A DNA stretch of 64,000 nt. Source: Flavobacterium nitratireducens (lineage in GTDB: Bacteria > Bacteroidota > Bacteroidia > Flavobacteriales > Flavobacteriaceae). Positions 28,290 through 38,244 of the stretch are shown here, one piece after another. The notes under the pieces are model-generated. The model searched no databases. It was not told the origin of the DNA and saw nothing but the letters and a program-made list of their open reading frames with translations. The number at the start of each line of letters is the position of its first letter. Position 1 is the stretch's first letter. A program made the position numbers and the translations under genes. The DNA lies in the NCBI RefSeq assembly GCF_029625335.1, contig NZ_CP121111.1, positions 496,001 to 560,000 of the forward strand, given 5' to 3'.

Positions 28290-29504
28290 ATGAAAAATAT
28301 AAAAACTTTCATTTGCATATCAAATTATTTCAAAGGAACTGATTTTATTATTCAGTTAAAAGCCTTAGGGAATAAAGTATATCTCGTAACGAGTGAGAAA
28401 CTAAGAGATAAACCTTGGCCAAAAGAATACATAGATGAAATATTCTATATGCAAGGTTCAGATGTCGAATGGAATTTAGAACATTTATTCTTAGGAGTAA
28501 GCAATCTAATGAAATCAAATAAAGTCGATGCTATTGTTGCCCTTGATGATTATGATGTTGAAAAAGCAACTTATCTTAGAGAAAATCTTCGAATTGATGG
28601 TATGGGTCAAACAACGGGGCGTTATTTTCGCGATAAATTAGCTATGCGAATGAGAGCCAAAAGCTGTGGGATTCCAATTCCAGCATTTTGTTCCTTATTT
28701 AATGACCATGATATCAATACTTTTGCAGATACCATTTCGCCACCATGGGTTTTAAAACCTCGTTCAGAAGCTTCTGCTGCAGGAATCATAAAAGTTTTTG
28801 AGAAAGAATCCCTATGGAATCACATTAACGAAATGGGGAATAACCGTTTTAAATATTTGATTGAACAATTTAAACCTGGCGATGTTTATCATTGTGATAG
28901 TTTAATTTTAAATGGAAAACTTTTATTTAGTTTGTCTTCTAAATATTTAGCCACACCAATGGAAATTTCACAAGGAGGAGGTGTTTTTAGAACAAGTAAT
29001 ATTACGTATGATTCTGAAGATGATGTCGCAATTAAAAGCATGAATGAAAAGGTATTAAAAGGATTTGGCTTGAAAAATGGAGCTGCACATACTGAATTTA
29101 TTAAATGCAAGGAAGACGGACAGATTTATTTTTTAGAAACATCTTCTCGTGTTGGAGGTGCACACATTGCTGAGATGGTTGAAGCTGCTTCAAATGTAAA
29201 TCTTTGGAAAGAATGGGCTATAATTGAAGATGCATTAGTCAAAGAAAAAAAGTATCAATTACCCGAGCTAAAAAAAGAATATGCCGGAATTGTTTTAACC
29301 TTATCCAAATACAAGCATCCTGATTTAGCCTCTTTCTCCGATCCTGAAGTTTGTTTTAGAGTGCCATTAGAGTATCACGCAGGTTTAATTATAAAGTCGG
29401 ATAGGGAGGAAAGAATTCAAGAATTATTAAACAATTATGTAGATCGTTTAGTTGCAGATTATACAGTTGTCATTGAACAAAATAAAGTGGTTAATTTTCA
29501 CTAA
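28290..29504 (+). CDS. ATP-grasp ligase (CarB/PurK-like)
   Basis: A 404-residue ATP-grasp enzyme of the carboxylate-amine/thiol ligase superfamily. The N-terminal Rossmann-like region (~1-110) is followed by the ATP-grasp fold with the ATP-contacting Lys in PWVLKPRSEASAAGI and the metal-binding Glu-Asn/Thr site FLETSSRVGGAHIAEMV. It should activate a carboxylate as acyl phosphate and join it to an amine. The substrate cannot be read from the sequence. It is translationally close (4 bases) to the M17 peptidase gene, so the operon pairs bond making with bond cleavage. Confidence 0.85.
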   Translation: MKNIKTFICISNYFKGTDFIIQLKALGNKVYLVTSEKLRDKPWPKEYIDEIFYMQGSDVEWNLEHLFLGVSNLMKSNKVDAIVALDDYDVEKATYLRENLRIDGMGQTTGRYFRDKLAMRMRAKSCGIPIPAFCSLFNDHDINTFADTISPPWVLKPRSEASAAGIIKVFEKESLWNHINEMGNNRFKYLIEQFKPGDVYHCDSLILNGKLLFSLSSKYLATPMEISQGGGVFRTSNITYDSEDDVAIKSMNEKVLKGFGLKNGAAHTEFIKCKEDGQIYFLETSSRVGGAHIAEMVEAASNVNLWKEWAIIEDALVKEKKYQLPELKKEYAGIVLTLSKYKHPDLASFSDPEVCFRVPLEYHAGLIIKSDREERIQELLNNYVDRLVADYTVVIEQNKVVNFH

Positions 29505-29542
29505 TTGTAGTAACCAATATTTATCAAGTAATTTATATAAAG

Positions 29543-31197
29543 ATGCGTAAAACTTATATTTTTATTCTTTTTTGTTTCTTTTCCTCAAAATCATTAATCG
29601 CTCAACAATCATCAGTAAAGAAAGAAATTCAATTCACTAAGCAAGATAGTTTACGTGGAAGTATTACTAAGGAAAGAGCTTGGTGGGATTTAAAACAATA
29701 CCGATTAGATGTAAAAGTCAATCCTTTAGATAGTACAATTAGTGGTTCTAACGTTGTTAAATACGAAGTTTTAGAACCCTACAATATTATGCAAATTGAT
29801 TTGCAAGATCCATTAGTAATAAAATCTATTGTTCAAGATGCTAAAGAACTTAAATACCGTAGAGAAGGAAATGCTTACTTTATCGAATTGACTTCTGTAC
29901 AAAAAAAGAATCTGTCAATGAACTTACAATATTTTATGGTGGTAAACCTTTGGTCGCTAAAACTCCACCATGGGACGGAGGAATTACTTGGAAAAAAGAC
30001 AGTAATGGAAAAGCTTTAATTGCATCTTCCTGTCAAGGAATTGGCGCAAGTATTTGGTGGCCTAATAAAGACCACATGTATGATGAAGTAGAAGATATGC
30101 ACATTAGTGTAAATGTGCCAGGAGATTTAATGGATGTATCCAATGGACGATTATTAAGTGTTAAAAAACTAAAAGACGGAACCAAAACCTATCATTGGTA
30201 TGTAGCAAATCCTATTAATAATTATGGCGTAAACATTAATATTGGGGATTATGTATCTTTTTCTGAAAAATTTAAAGGAAAAAAAGGAACATTGGATTGT
30301 AATTATTATGTTTTAAGAGACAATTTAGCCAAAGCAAAAAAACAATTCAAAGACGTACCTAGAATGCTCAAAGCCTTCGAATATTGGTTTGGTCCTTATC
30401 CATTTTATGAGGATGGCTATAAATTAGTTGAAGCACCTTATTTAGGAATGGAACATCAAAGTTCTGTGACTTATGGTAATGGATTTAAAAACGGATATTT
30501 AGGCAGGGATTTAAGTGGAACAGGATGGGGGCTTAAATTTGATTTTATTATTATTCACGAATCTGGACATGAATGGTTTGCTAATAATATTACCTACAAG
30601 GATATAGCTGATATGTGGATACATGAAAGTTTTACTAATTATTCAGAAAGTCTTTTTGTGGAATATTACTTTGGGAAACAAGCTGGTGCCGGATATGTTA
30701 TTGGGACTAGAAACGGTATTCAGAATGATATTCCAATAATTGGATATTATGATGTAAATAACAAAGGATCAGGAGATATGTATCCTAAAGGAGGAAACAT
30801 GCTTCATACCCTGCGCCAAATTTTGAATAATGACGATAAGTGGAGAAGTATTTTAAGAGGTTTAAATAGTACATTTTACCATCAAACGGTAACGACCAAA
30901 CAAATTGAAGATTATTTAAGTGTAGCCGTAGGATTAGATTTGACATCATTCTTTAATCAATATTTGAGAGACACCCGAATTCCGGTGCTAGAATATTATT
31001 TTGAAGAACAACAACTGTTTTATCGTTGGTCTAATTGTGTTTCAAATTTTGATATACCTTTAAAAATCACTATTGATAATAAAGAAACATGGATATATCC
31101 TCAAACTAATTGGAAAACATTAAAAAACATTGAGGATAATTCAAAACTTCAATTAGATGCCAATTTTTATGTTTCCGCAATTCAAATTAAGAAATAA
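29543..31197 (+). pseudogene. M1 family metallopeptidase, frameshifted
   Basis: A secreted (signal peptide to about residue 20, ending IAQQ) zinc aminopeptidase. The zinc site is HESGHEW followed 18 residues later by the Glu of WIHESFTNYSE, and GMEHQSSVTYG is in the GAMEN position. The reading frame breaks in the run of seven A at 29901-29907: the 5' part runs to 30019, the 3' part reads on from the other frame. One more A gives VQKKESVNELTIFYGGKPLV, a natural M1 sequence. Full length would be about 550 residues. Since the lesion is a one-base loss in a homopolymer it may be a sequence error. Confidence 0.88.
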
Positions 31198-31250
31198 AAT
31201 AGACTAATTTTATACTTGTTTTTAATAGTATATAATTTAAATTTTAAAAG

Positions 31251-31946
31251 ATGAAAACTTCGTTTTTATATTTGTTTTTCTTTTCAATGTTCTCTTTTAT
31301 GCACTATGGGCAAGAAAGCAAAGTAAAAATGGATGTAAAAACGACTGTTGTTGATTCTGTTGAAGTTCCTAAAATTAATCTGGATTCTTTAGGATTTAAA
31401 CCGAGTAATCAAATGATTGATGAGGATAAATTTTGGGCAATTATTGAAAAATCGCTTAAAGAAACTAATAATCAAGAGGATCAGGAAATTTATCTTATTT
31501 CAGCATTAGAACAAGTATCACCTCAGGAAATGTTAGGTTTTAGATTGAGAACCGACAAATTAATGTACGATTCCTATACATCAAATTTATGGTGTGCTAA
31601 TTATATCATAAGTAATGGGGTTACCGATGATGGTTTTGATTATTTTAGATGTTGGTTAATTTCTAGAGGGAAAGACGCTTTTTACAAAGTTCAAGAAAAT
31701 CCAGAATATTTGATTAATATAGTGGAAAATGAACCTAAGGCCTACGACTTTGAAGGTTTTTGGTATGTTGCCATGAACGCTTTTAAAAATATGACTAATC
31801 AAGAATTGAATCCTTATCTTGATTATGAAAATTTCAAAACTAACGATGAAAATTATCCTATTTTAGAGTTTAACTGGAATGTAGATGAACCCAAAACAAT
31901 GGAAAAAATCTATCCATTGTTATTTCAGAAGTTTTGGAAAAAATGA
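31251..31946 (+). CDS. secreted DUF4240 domain protein
   Basis: A 231-residue protein with a signal peptide (to about residue 21, SFMHYGQ). It has a DUF4240 domain from residue ~58: MIDEDKFWAIIEKSLKETN, then LWCANYIISNGVTDDGFDYFRCWLISRGKDAF and a C-terminal FWYVAMNAFKNM. No catalytic motif is known for this domain. It is the last plus-strand gene of the amidoligase/peptidase region, 53 bases after the M1 gene. Confidence 0.75.
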   Translation: MKTSFLYLFFFSMFSFMHYGQESKVKMDVKTTVVDSVEVPKINLDSLGFKPSNQMIDEDKFWAIIEKSLKETNNQEDQEIYLISALEQVSPQEMLGFRLRTDKLMYDSYTSNLWCANYIISNGVTDDGFDYFRCWLISRGKDAFYKVQENPEYLINIVENEPKAYDFEGFWYVAMNAFKNMTNQELNPYLDYENFKTNDENYPILEFNWNVDEPKTMEKIYPLLFQKFWKK

Positions 31947-32050
31947 TTTTTATAAAGTATCATTTGCAAGAACTACAATAATTCATTTTTAATAAAACTT
32001 AAACTATTTGTAATAGATTCTTAATTTAACAAAAAGATAATGAGGTAAAT

Positions 32051-32099
32051 AAAATGATATACTAGATATAATTTAAATTGTACAAAATAGTATCATTTT
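32051..32099. repeat. inverted repeat in the convergent gap (AAAATGATACTA type)
   Basis: AAAATGATATACTA (32051-32064) faces TAGTATCATTTT (32088-32099), an imperfect inverted repeat between the two convergent operons. The same word AAAATGATACTA recurs at 37100-37111, just upstream of the other end of the minus-strand operon. The 167-base gap holds no gene. Confidence 0.5.
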
Positions 32100-32113
32100 G
32101 TTGCTAAAATAAA

Positions 32114-33307
32114 TTATGCTTTTTCAAACAAACCAATCGTTCCTCCAACCCAGTCTTTGTCTTTATTGTATTTTACACCAATCATTTCACCACGGCTTAG
32201 TCGTACTAAATTACAAAGAGGAGTAGGGTTTGTATCTTCCTTTTTCCAAACATATAACATTCTAACTTCTGCTTTTACCTTTCCATCAGGAGATTGTACA
32301 ATAGGTAAATAATTTACTTTCTTTTGAAGTATATACAATTCTTTGTCTTTTACCGATTCAATATTCTCTCGTTTTACGTGAAAAATAACTCCTGAACCAG
32401 AGAAAGAAAATAAAGGTTTTAAAACATAGTTTTCCAAATCGTCAGGAATTTCTTTTAATTCACTCAGTAAGGTCGTTTCAATACAATATTTCCCTTTTAG
32501 CATTGGCAAAATAAATTTACTAATCCTAAAAAACCAATTAGGATGTCCTGCCCATTCAACATCCAATTCATCAGAAAAATTAAAATTGAGTTGTAGATCT
32601 TTACTTAAATCTAGTTCGTCAAAAATTACCCTGTTGTAAATTCGTTTGATTTGAATTTCTTCACCAGTTGCATTTTTGTAAAAAAGTAGCTTCCCTTTTT
32701 TAATAACCTCTGTTACGCATACTATAGGAATTCCGATATCTCTATTGCAATAATAAAAATCGATCTTGGTGTTTTGTTTTTCAGGTTCAATTTCAAGTAA
32801 AACAACATTCTGTTTAGGATGTTTATTGCATAATATCTCTTCTAAAATTTCAAGATATTCATCGTTTGTTATGTTGTTGATAAAAGGAGTTAAATCGGCT
32901 AAAAAAGGATACTGTTTTTTGAATTTTTCAAATAAGTTATTCTGATAATTAAAAAGCGAAGGAAAACCTTGTACTTCAATTAGTTTAGGAATTATTTTTC
33001 CATCTTCTTCACAAATTCCAAAATCAATAGCTATAAATGTACTGTGTTCATCTTCATTTGGAACATTATTATTTAACTCTAATGACTTATTTGTAAGTGA
33101 CTTAAATTGATTGTTTTGTATTAAAGCTATAACGTCATTGCAACCTTCAAGTAATTGATCTTTTAATTCATTCGAAATAAAGAAAGGTGTTTCACCCAAT
33201 CTAAAGGTAGGTTCGTAACCAAAATCAGCGGTGATATCTTGCTTTAAAGCTTGGTATTTTTCACTTGAAAATTGCTCATTGAAAAAATCACGATATTTTG
33301 TAATCAT
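32114..33307 (-). CDS. uncharacterised protein, probable divergent ATP-grasp fold
   Basis: A 397-residue cytosolic protein. The C-terminal third carries NYVLKPLFSFSGSGV, which looks like the ATP-binding Lys and glycine-rich loop of an ATP-grasp enzyme, then YILQKKVNYLP and KAEVRMLYVW, comparable with the strand that carries metal ligands. The N-terminal part has DFGICEEDGKIIPKLIEVQGFPSLF, also ATP-grasp-like, so the order may be permuted as in glutathionylspermidine-synthase-type enzymes. It starts 2 bases after the amidotransferase gene and is last in the minus-strand operon. Assignment to the fold is tentative and the product unknown. Confidence 0.6.
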   Translation of the reverse strand: MITKYRDFFNEQFSSEKYQALKQDITADFGYEPTFRLGETPFFISNELKDQLLEGCNDVIALIQNNQFKSLTNKSLELNNNVPNEDEHSTFIAIDFGICEEDGKIIPKLIEVQGFPSLFNYQNNLFEKFKKQYPFLADLTPFINNITNDEYLEILEEILCNKHPKQNVVLLEIEPEKQNTKIDFYYCNRDIGIPIVCVTEVIKKGKLLFYKNATGEEIQIKRIYNRVIFDELDLSKDLQLNFNFSDELDVEWAGHPNWFFRISKFILPMLKGKYCIETTLLSELKEIPDDLENYVLKPLFSFSGSGVIFHVKRENIESVKDKELYILQKKVNYLPIVQSPDGKVKAEVRMLYVWKKEDTNPTPLCNLVRLSRGEMIGVKYNKDKDWVGGTIGLFEKA

Positions 33308-33309
33308 AA

Positions 33310-34140
33310 TTAATTGGATGAAATTTTTTTAGTTTTCATTAAATCAGAAATGGCATAACGAAGAAAATTAGGAATTAATGTTTCATTTGTTCGGTAAATT
33401 TTATCATCATCGATTAAATTTTCTAACATATTTCTAAATTTTCTTTTCCCTTTCATTTTTCTTATTCTTTCTTTAACCTCTTTATTTCTTAATTGCGAAA
33501 TAAAACTAATAGGGTCAGCCTCGGGATGAAATTGCGTACCTACTAATTGATCCGTAAATCGGACGGCCATGATGGCTCTTTCATATTGTACATGGTCTCT
33601 TATCTTCTCTAACGAAAGTATTTTAGCTCCTTTTTTGACAAAAACACTTAGTTTAGGTTGTACTACTTGATAATCTCTAGAATCAATGGCGTAAAAAGGA
33701 TCTTCTAATCCTTGATATAATAAATCTGTGAGACCTTCTTTTGTTTTATTTATTGGCATTACTCCAAACGAAGTATCATTTCTTTTAGTAATTTCAGCTA
33801 AACCAAAATGTTTGCAAGCCATTTGAAACGAATGACAAATAAAAAGTACGTGCTTTTTAATTGGATTTTCGAGATTCCATTTTACTATAGCATCAATAAA
33901 AGCATAATATTTTTGATCCCATATTCCGTCGCCTTCTAGCGGATTTCCTGGACCACCTGTGGATATGTAAATATCATATTGATCAATTTCTGGTAATTCA
34001 CATTTTCCTCTAACATCAAATATTTTAAAACTTACAAAAGGAACAAAACGATTTACAATATCAATTATACAACGCATTCCTTGATTAGGTTCGCCATTGT
34101 ACATATCTAGTAGAGCTATTTTTATGCTTTTCTTTTTCAT
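33310..34140 (-). CDS. class I glutamine amidotransferase-like protein
   Basis: A 276-residue protein with a complete class I glutaminase triad: Cys in LFICHSFQMACK and His/Glu in GTQFHPEADP, plus an oxyanion-type STGGPGNP loop. A ~50-residue basic C-terminal extension (KGKRKFRNMLENLID...) is not part of the usual domain. It probably supplies ammonia from glutamine (or hydrolyses a gamma-glutamyl bond) for the neighbouring ligases. It sits between a GCS2 ligase and an ATP-grasp-like gene (2-base gap), consistent with one pathway. Confidence 0.85.
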   Translation of the reverse strand: MKKKSIKIALLDMYNGEPNQGMRCIIDIVNRFVPFVSFKIFDVRGKCELPEIDQYDIYISTGGPGNPLEGDGIWDQKYYAFIDAIVKWNLENPIKKHVLFICHSFQMACKHFGLAEITKRNDTSFGVMPINKTKEGLTDLLYQGLEDPFYAIDSRDYQVVQPKLSVFVKKGAKILSLEKIRDHVQYERAIMAVRFTDQLVGTQFHPEADPISFISQLRNKEVKERIRKMKGKRKFRNMLENLIDDDKIYRTNETLIPNFLRYAISDLMKTKKISSN

Positions 34141-34175
34141 CAGTCCTATTTTTGTGTTTACAAACTTGAAGTATT

Positions 34176-35288
34176 TTAAAGCCCCTTGGTAAATTCTGAG
34201 GTAATAAAATCAACCACTTTTTTTAAGTCTTTAGTTTCTTCATAAACAGTAAGTTGCTTGTCAGCTCCTGTGCCATTTTTTAAAATTTGGCTTACATAAT
34301 TAATATGTTCCCTGCTTCCTAACTCATCTACAACATCATCAATAAACTCTAATAATTCTATAATCAGTTTCTTAGTTTCGACTTCTTTTTGAAGCCCAAA
34401 ATCAATTAAATTTCCATCAATACCGTATCGTGCAGCTCTAAATTTATTTTCCTTAATCAATGCTAATCGATAGGTGTTAAATTTTAAATTATGAGTATTT
34501 AATCGATATAATTTAGCAACAATTGCTTGAATAACAGACACTATACACATCGTTTCTTCAACTGTTAGTGCCATATCACATATTCTAAATTCGATTGTGT
34601 TATAAAATGGATGAAGTCGTAAATCCCACCAAATCTTCTTTGGATTATCAATACAATTGGTCTTTACTAAGGTATCTAAGAAATTATCATAAGAAGCCAC
34701 CGAATCAAAATATTCAGGTAAGCCCGTTCTTGGAAATTTATCAAACACTTTAGTTCTAAATGATTTAAAACCAGTTTGTCTTCCTTCCCAAAAAGGGGAG
34801 TTAGTAGATAAAGCAAATATATGAGGTAAAAAATAACAGGCTTGATTGATTAATTTCAAACCAATTTCTCTGCTTTCGATTCCTACATGACAATGCATTC
34901 CAAAAATCAAATTGGAACGAGCAGCGTCTTGAAGTTCGTTAATAATAGTATGATAACGAGGATCATCAGTAATAAGTTGGTCTTGCCATTTAGAAAAAGG
35001 ATGTGTACCAGCACCGCCCACAATCAATTCTTGTTTGTTTGCTAATTCTACAATTTTTGTTCTCAAAAATTTAATTTCACACTCGGCTTCCTTGACATTA
35101 TTACAAACGTTAGTCCCAACTTCCACCACCGATTGGTGCATTTCGGCTTTTACTTGTTCATTTAATACTATTTTTGCTCCATCAACAATTTTAGACAAGT
35201 GGGAGCGTAGATCCCTAGTTTCTGGATCTATAATTTGATATTCTTCCTCTATACCAAGTGTAAAAACAGGTAACTTTTTTATTCTCAT
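34176..35288 (-). CDS. GCS2-type carboxylate-amine ligase (YbdK family)
   Basis: A 370-residue member of the glutamate-cysteine ligase 2 family (glutamine-synthetase-like fold). Seen: TLGIEEEYQIID at the N terminus with metal-binding Glu residues, MHQSVVEVGTN, GAGTHPFSKW, FGMHCHVGI and EFRICDMALTVEE. Such enzymes make an amide bond from a carboxylate and an amino group with ATP. The E. coli relative has weak glutamate-cysteine ligase activity. Lying among ATP-grasp and amidotransferase genes, it more likely serves a dedicated small-molecule pathway than glutathione synthesis. Confidence 0.9.
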   Translation of the reverse strand: MRIKKLPVFTLGIEEEYQIIDPETRDLRSHLSKIVDGAKIVLNEQVKAEMHQSVVEVGTNVCNNVKEAECEIKFLRTKIVELANKQELIVGGAGTHPFSKWQDQLITDDPRYHTIINELQDAARSNLIFGMHCHVGIESREIGLKLINQACYFLPHIFALSTNSPFWEGRQTGFKSFRTKVFDKFPRTGLPEYFDSVASYDNFLDTLVKTNCIDNPKKIWWDLRLHPFYNTIEFRICDMALTVEETMCIVSVIQAIVAKLYRLNTHNLKFNTYRLALIKENKFRAARYGIDGNLIDFGLQKEVETKKLIIELLEFIDDVVDELGSREHINYVSQILKNGTGADKQLTVYEETKDLKKVVDFITSEFTKGL

Positions 35289-35377
35289 TTCTTTCCTGAA
35301 CGTCTTTTTCTTTTCTTAATAATAACTTTACTATACCTATTTTAAAAATCAATAAATCAAATCGTTATGATTTATTT

Positions 35378-36322
35378 CTAAAGAGTAACTGCTTCTTTTA
35401 TAAAATCGCCCCAAGTTAAATTTATTTTACCTGGCTTGTGTTTTTTTGCTGCTGCAATCGCCATTTTTGCCGATTCTTCAACTACCCATTCAAAGTTTTC
35501 AGGACCCACAGAATGTATGTCAGCATCTGGTGCAGGATTCCCAAAATCAATTGCATAAGGAATACCATCTCTAACAGCAAATTCAACTGTATTAAAATCA
35601 TAACCTAAGCCTTTACAAAGACGAAATGTATAATCTTTTATTGTGGCCAATAATTTTTTGTCAACTGCTGGGCCGTCCTGTATATAACGCAAATGATGTG
35701 GATTTCTTGGCTCATATTGCATAATTTTTACAGCTTTTCGACCAAGGCAATATACTCTAAAATAATGGGTAAAAACAATTTCTTCTTGTAATAACATAAC
35801 TAATTGTCCAGTTTCCTTATGCTTTTCCCAAAACTCTTCTTCGTTCTCCAAGCGATATACATTTTTCCAACCTCCACCAGCATATGGTTTCATGTAAGCT
35901 GGAAATTTAACATACTCAAATATTCCTTTCCAATCTAGTGGATATTTCAGATTTCTAAAAGAATTTGAAGTAGTATCTGTAGGATGCGCTGCTGAAGGTA
36001 AAATAACAGTATTAGGAAGCGGAACACCAAGTGTATCAGCTAAGGCGTTATTAAAAAATTTATCATCGGCACTCCACCAAAACGGATTATTGATCACATT
36101 AGTTCCAGTTAACGCAGCATTCTTTAGGAACGCCCTGTAGAAAGGTACATCTTGAGAAATTCTATCTATTATCACTGCATATTCACAAGCCTTATTTTGA
36201 ATAACTTTATCAATAGAAACGGCTTCGGCTATAATATCTTTTTCGTTTTTTGAATTTACTCTATCAATAAATGCTTGAGGAAAGCTGTTTTCCATCCCAA
36301 ATAAGATTCCTATTTTCTTCAT
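35378..36322 (-). CDS. ATP-grasp ligase (RimK-like)
   Basis: A 314-residue ATP-grasp protein. The N-terminal domain begins KKIGILFGMENSFPQAFIDRVN. The ATP-grasp part has the Lys in FPAYMKPYAGGGWKNVYRL, hinge MLLQEEIVF, and the metal site NTVEFAVRDGIPYAIDFGNPAPD with the Glu/Asp/Asn ligands. It is related to RimK and glutathione-synthetase-type ligases that add amino acids to a carboxylate. It is the second gene of the minus-strand operon, between an esterase and the GCS2 ligase. Confidence 0.85.
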   Translation of the reverse strand: MKKIGILFGMENSFPQAFIDRVNSKNEKDIIAEAVSIDKVIQNKACEYAVIIDRISQDVPFYRAFLKNAALTGTNVINNPFWWSADDKFFNNALADTLGVPLPNTVILPSAAHPTDTTSNSFRNLKYPLDWKGIFEYVKFPAYMKPYAGGGWKNVYRLENEEEFWEKHKETGQLVMLLQEEIVFTHYFRVYCLGRKAVKIMQYEPRNPHHLRYIQDGPAVDKKLLATIKDYTFRLCKGLGYDFNTVEFAVRDGIPYAIDFGNPAPDADIHSVGPENFEWVVEESAKMAIAAAKKHKPGKINLTWGDFIKEAVTL

Positions 36323-36358
36323 ATTCTTATTTCCTTTTATACTTTGTATTTTGTTGGT

Positions 36359-37071
36359 TTAGCTAAAATTAATTCGTGATAAATAATGAGGAAACATTTC
36401 TTTCCATAGTGGCCAATCATGTGTTTTTTCATGACGAATATCTAGCCAGTGTCCCATATTTTTTGGGATAAGACCTTGCTCATTTTTAAATTTGCATCAA
36501 AACAAATATCCCAATTCGAGGTTCCTAAAACAATATCCATATTCCATAGTTCATAATCATTAAAACCTGGTAAAAAATTATCTGGTGTATGGTAAAAAAC
36601 AGTATCATTATGAAAGCCGTCTAAATAACTTTTGATATTAAAAATTCCGCTCATGCTAAATAAATGACTTACATATCCAGGATGTCTGAAGGCAAAATTA
36701 GCAGCATGATAGCCACCAAAACTGCATCCAGCCATAATCACTTTTCCAGAAGGGCTGTTGTGTTTAATTTTTTCAACGATTTCATGACAAACCATCTTGT
36801 CATACCAATCGTGATTTTCTATACGATGATACGGGTGAATATGTTTATTGTAAAAACTATCTTTATCGATACTATCAGGGCAATAGATTTGAATTAGTCC
36901 TTGTTCTAAATACCAACGAACCGATTCGATTAATCCCATGTCTTTGTTTTCATAAAAACTCCCCATTGAAGTTGGAAACAAAACAACAGGATATCCTGCG
37001 TGACCAAAGACAAGCATCTCAGTTTCTCTATTCAAATTTGGAGAATACCATTTAAAATAGCGCTCATTCAT
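36359..37071 (-). pseudogene. alpha/beta-hydrolase esterase, frameshifted near the C terminus
   Basis: A PF00756-type esterase of about 237 residues with the nucleophile Ser in AGCSFGGYHAANFA and LFSMSGIFNIKSYL. The frame as read stops at 36442 (209 residues). The break is at a run of six A on the minus strand (T6 at 36458-36463). With seven A the protein continues NMGHWLDIRHEKTHDW to a stop at 36359-36361, supplying the expected late His. It is first gene of the minus-strand operon and a relative of the esterase at 25719 that starts the facing operon. Confidence 0.85.
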
Positions 37072-37311
37072 ACCTATATTTTTAACAATTATAAAGAATA
37101 AAATGATACTATCTCTTGAAATGAATTGTAGTATTTTACTTTTAACAAAATGATAATATTATAGAATATATTGTTGTGTAAAATAAAATTATTCTTGTTA
37201 AAAATATAATTTGAATATCAATTTCTTAACATGAAATCGATATAGAACTTTAAAGTAAAGAGGCAGTTTTAAAATTTAGATCTTTAAAATCTACATAAGG
37301 CAATAAAGAGA

Positions 37312-37719
37312 TCATTGTTCGATTACACTTTTTTCAAATAATTGAACTTGATTTTTTAACCTTTCAATCAGCATGTTCATCATTCGTTTATTCAAACTAG
37401 ACGAATTTTTAATGTATTGCGAATATTCATCAACCGTGAACAAAGCAATCACCATTCCTTTTAGAGCATTTCTAAATTTAATGTCTTTTTGAATGGAATT
37501 TTCAATTGTAGCCAATTTTTTTTCGACACTTAGCGAATAAAAATCACGTTTGTATTTACTAATATAATTATGAAAAGAAGCTATGAATAAATCATTTTGC
37601 AGTTTTAAAATCGGTCTCAAAACTTCATTTTGAAAAATTTCATCTGCAGAGGATTGCGCACTAACACTCCCTATAGTTTCTCCTCTAAATTCACTTAAAA
37701 AACGATCTCTTGGGTTCAT
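37312..37719 (-). CDS. conserved hypothetical protein
   Basis: A 135-residue soluble, mostly helical protein beginning MNPRDRFLSEFRGETIG, with QNEVLRPILKLQNDLFIASF in the middle and a Lys/Arg-rich C-terminal helix. I do not recognise a domain. The sequence style is that of proteins conserved in Flavobacteriaceae. It is a single gene between the esterase operon and the DUF3817 gene, separated from both by more than 130 bases. Confidence 0.7.
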   Translation of the reverse strand: MNPRDRFLSEFRGETIGSVSAQSSADEIFQNEVLRPILKLQNDLFIASFHNYISKYKRDFYSLSVEKKLATIENSIQKDIKFRNALKGMVIALFTVDEYSQYIKNSSSLNKRMMNMLIERLKNQVQLFEKSVIEQ

Positions 37720-37857
37720 CTTTTTTTCTTAAAAATAGCGAAAAAATACTTCAGAAGTGAGTTCGTAAAACTTAAGTAATTAACAAAGTTATGAGTTTTT
37801 GAACAGTGAAGGAGTTTTACTTAAAAGCCACAAGAGAATGCTGTTTCAAATGTGGCT

Positions 37858-38145
37858 CTAGATAAGGTATTTAGCAATATTTTTTTCTACATAGAAAGTA
37901 CCAAAAGGAAGTAGAGAAGCGATTAAGATAATCCCAAAATCTTTGATACTCCATTTTTGAGATGTTTTGAGTAAAAAAGCCAAAACAATATAACCAATAA
38001 ATAAAATACCATGACTCATTCCTATTGGATACAATAAGGTGTGGTACAATTCAAAATTATTGGGTTTTATGAAAAGCATGTTGGAAAACAAAACTAAATA
38101 GGATATACCTTCTAGCAGGGCTGTGATTTTGAAAATTTTAAGCAT
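37858..38145 (-). CDS. DUF3817 family small membrane protein
   Basis: A 95-residue protein with three hydrophobic helices: FKITALLEGISYLVLFSNM, the SHGILFIGYIVLAFLL helix with a conserved HG, and a third ending LPFGTFYVEK. These are the marks of the DUF3817 family. An earlier in-frame ATG at 38184 adds 13 residues, but MLKIFKITALLEG is the usual N terminus, so the start at 38145 is chosen. Function unknown. Confidence 0.8.
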   Translation of the reverse strand: MLKIFKITALLEGISYLVLFSNMLFIKPNNFELYHTLLYPIGMSHGILFIGYIVLAFLLKTSQKWSIKDFGIILIASLLPFGTFYVEKNIAKYLI

Positions 38146-38244
38146 ATTATAAAAATTGATGATATCAAAAATAAGTAATAACATTTGTTTTATTCCTATT
38201 TAGCTCAAAAGTAATTTACATTTGTAATGATAAAATTTTTTGTA

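Noticed and set aside
34176..35288. Glutathione synthesis by the GCS2-type ligase together with the RimK-like ATP-grasp protein (gshA/gshB-like)
   Set aside because: The ATP-grasp proteins lack clear GshB signatures, and the glutaminase, esterases and peptidases do not belong to glutathione synthesis; it remains possible but not supported.
25719..37071. Genomic island or mobile element carrying the ligase/peptidase operons
   Set aside because: No integrase, transposase, tRNA junction or clear composition change is visible at the edges; the AAAATGATACTA copies are too short to count as attachment sites.
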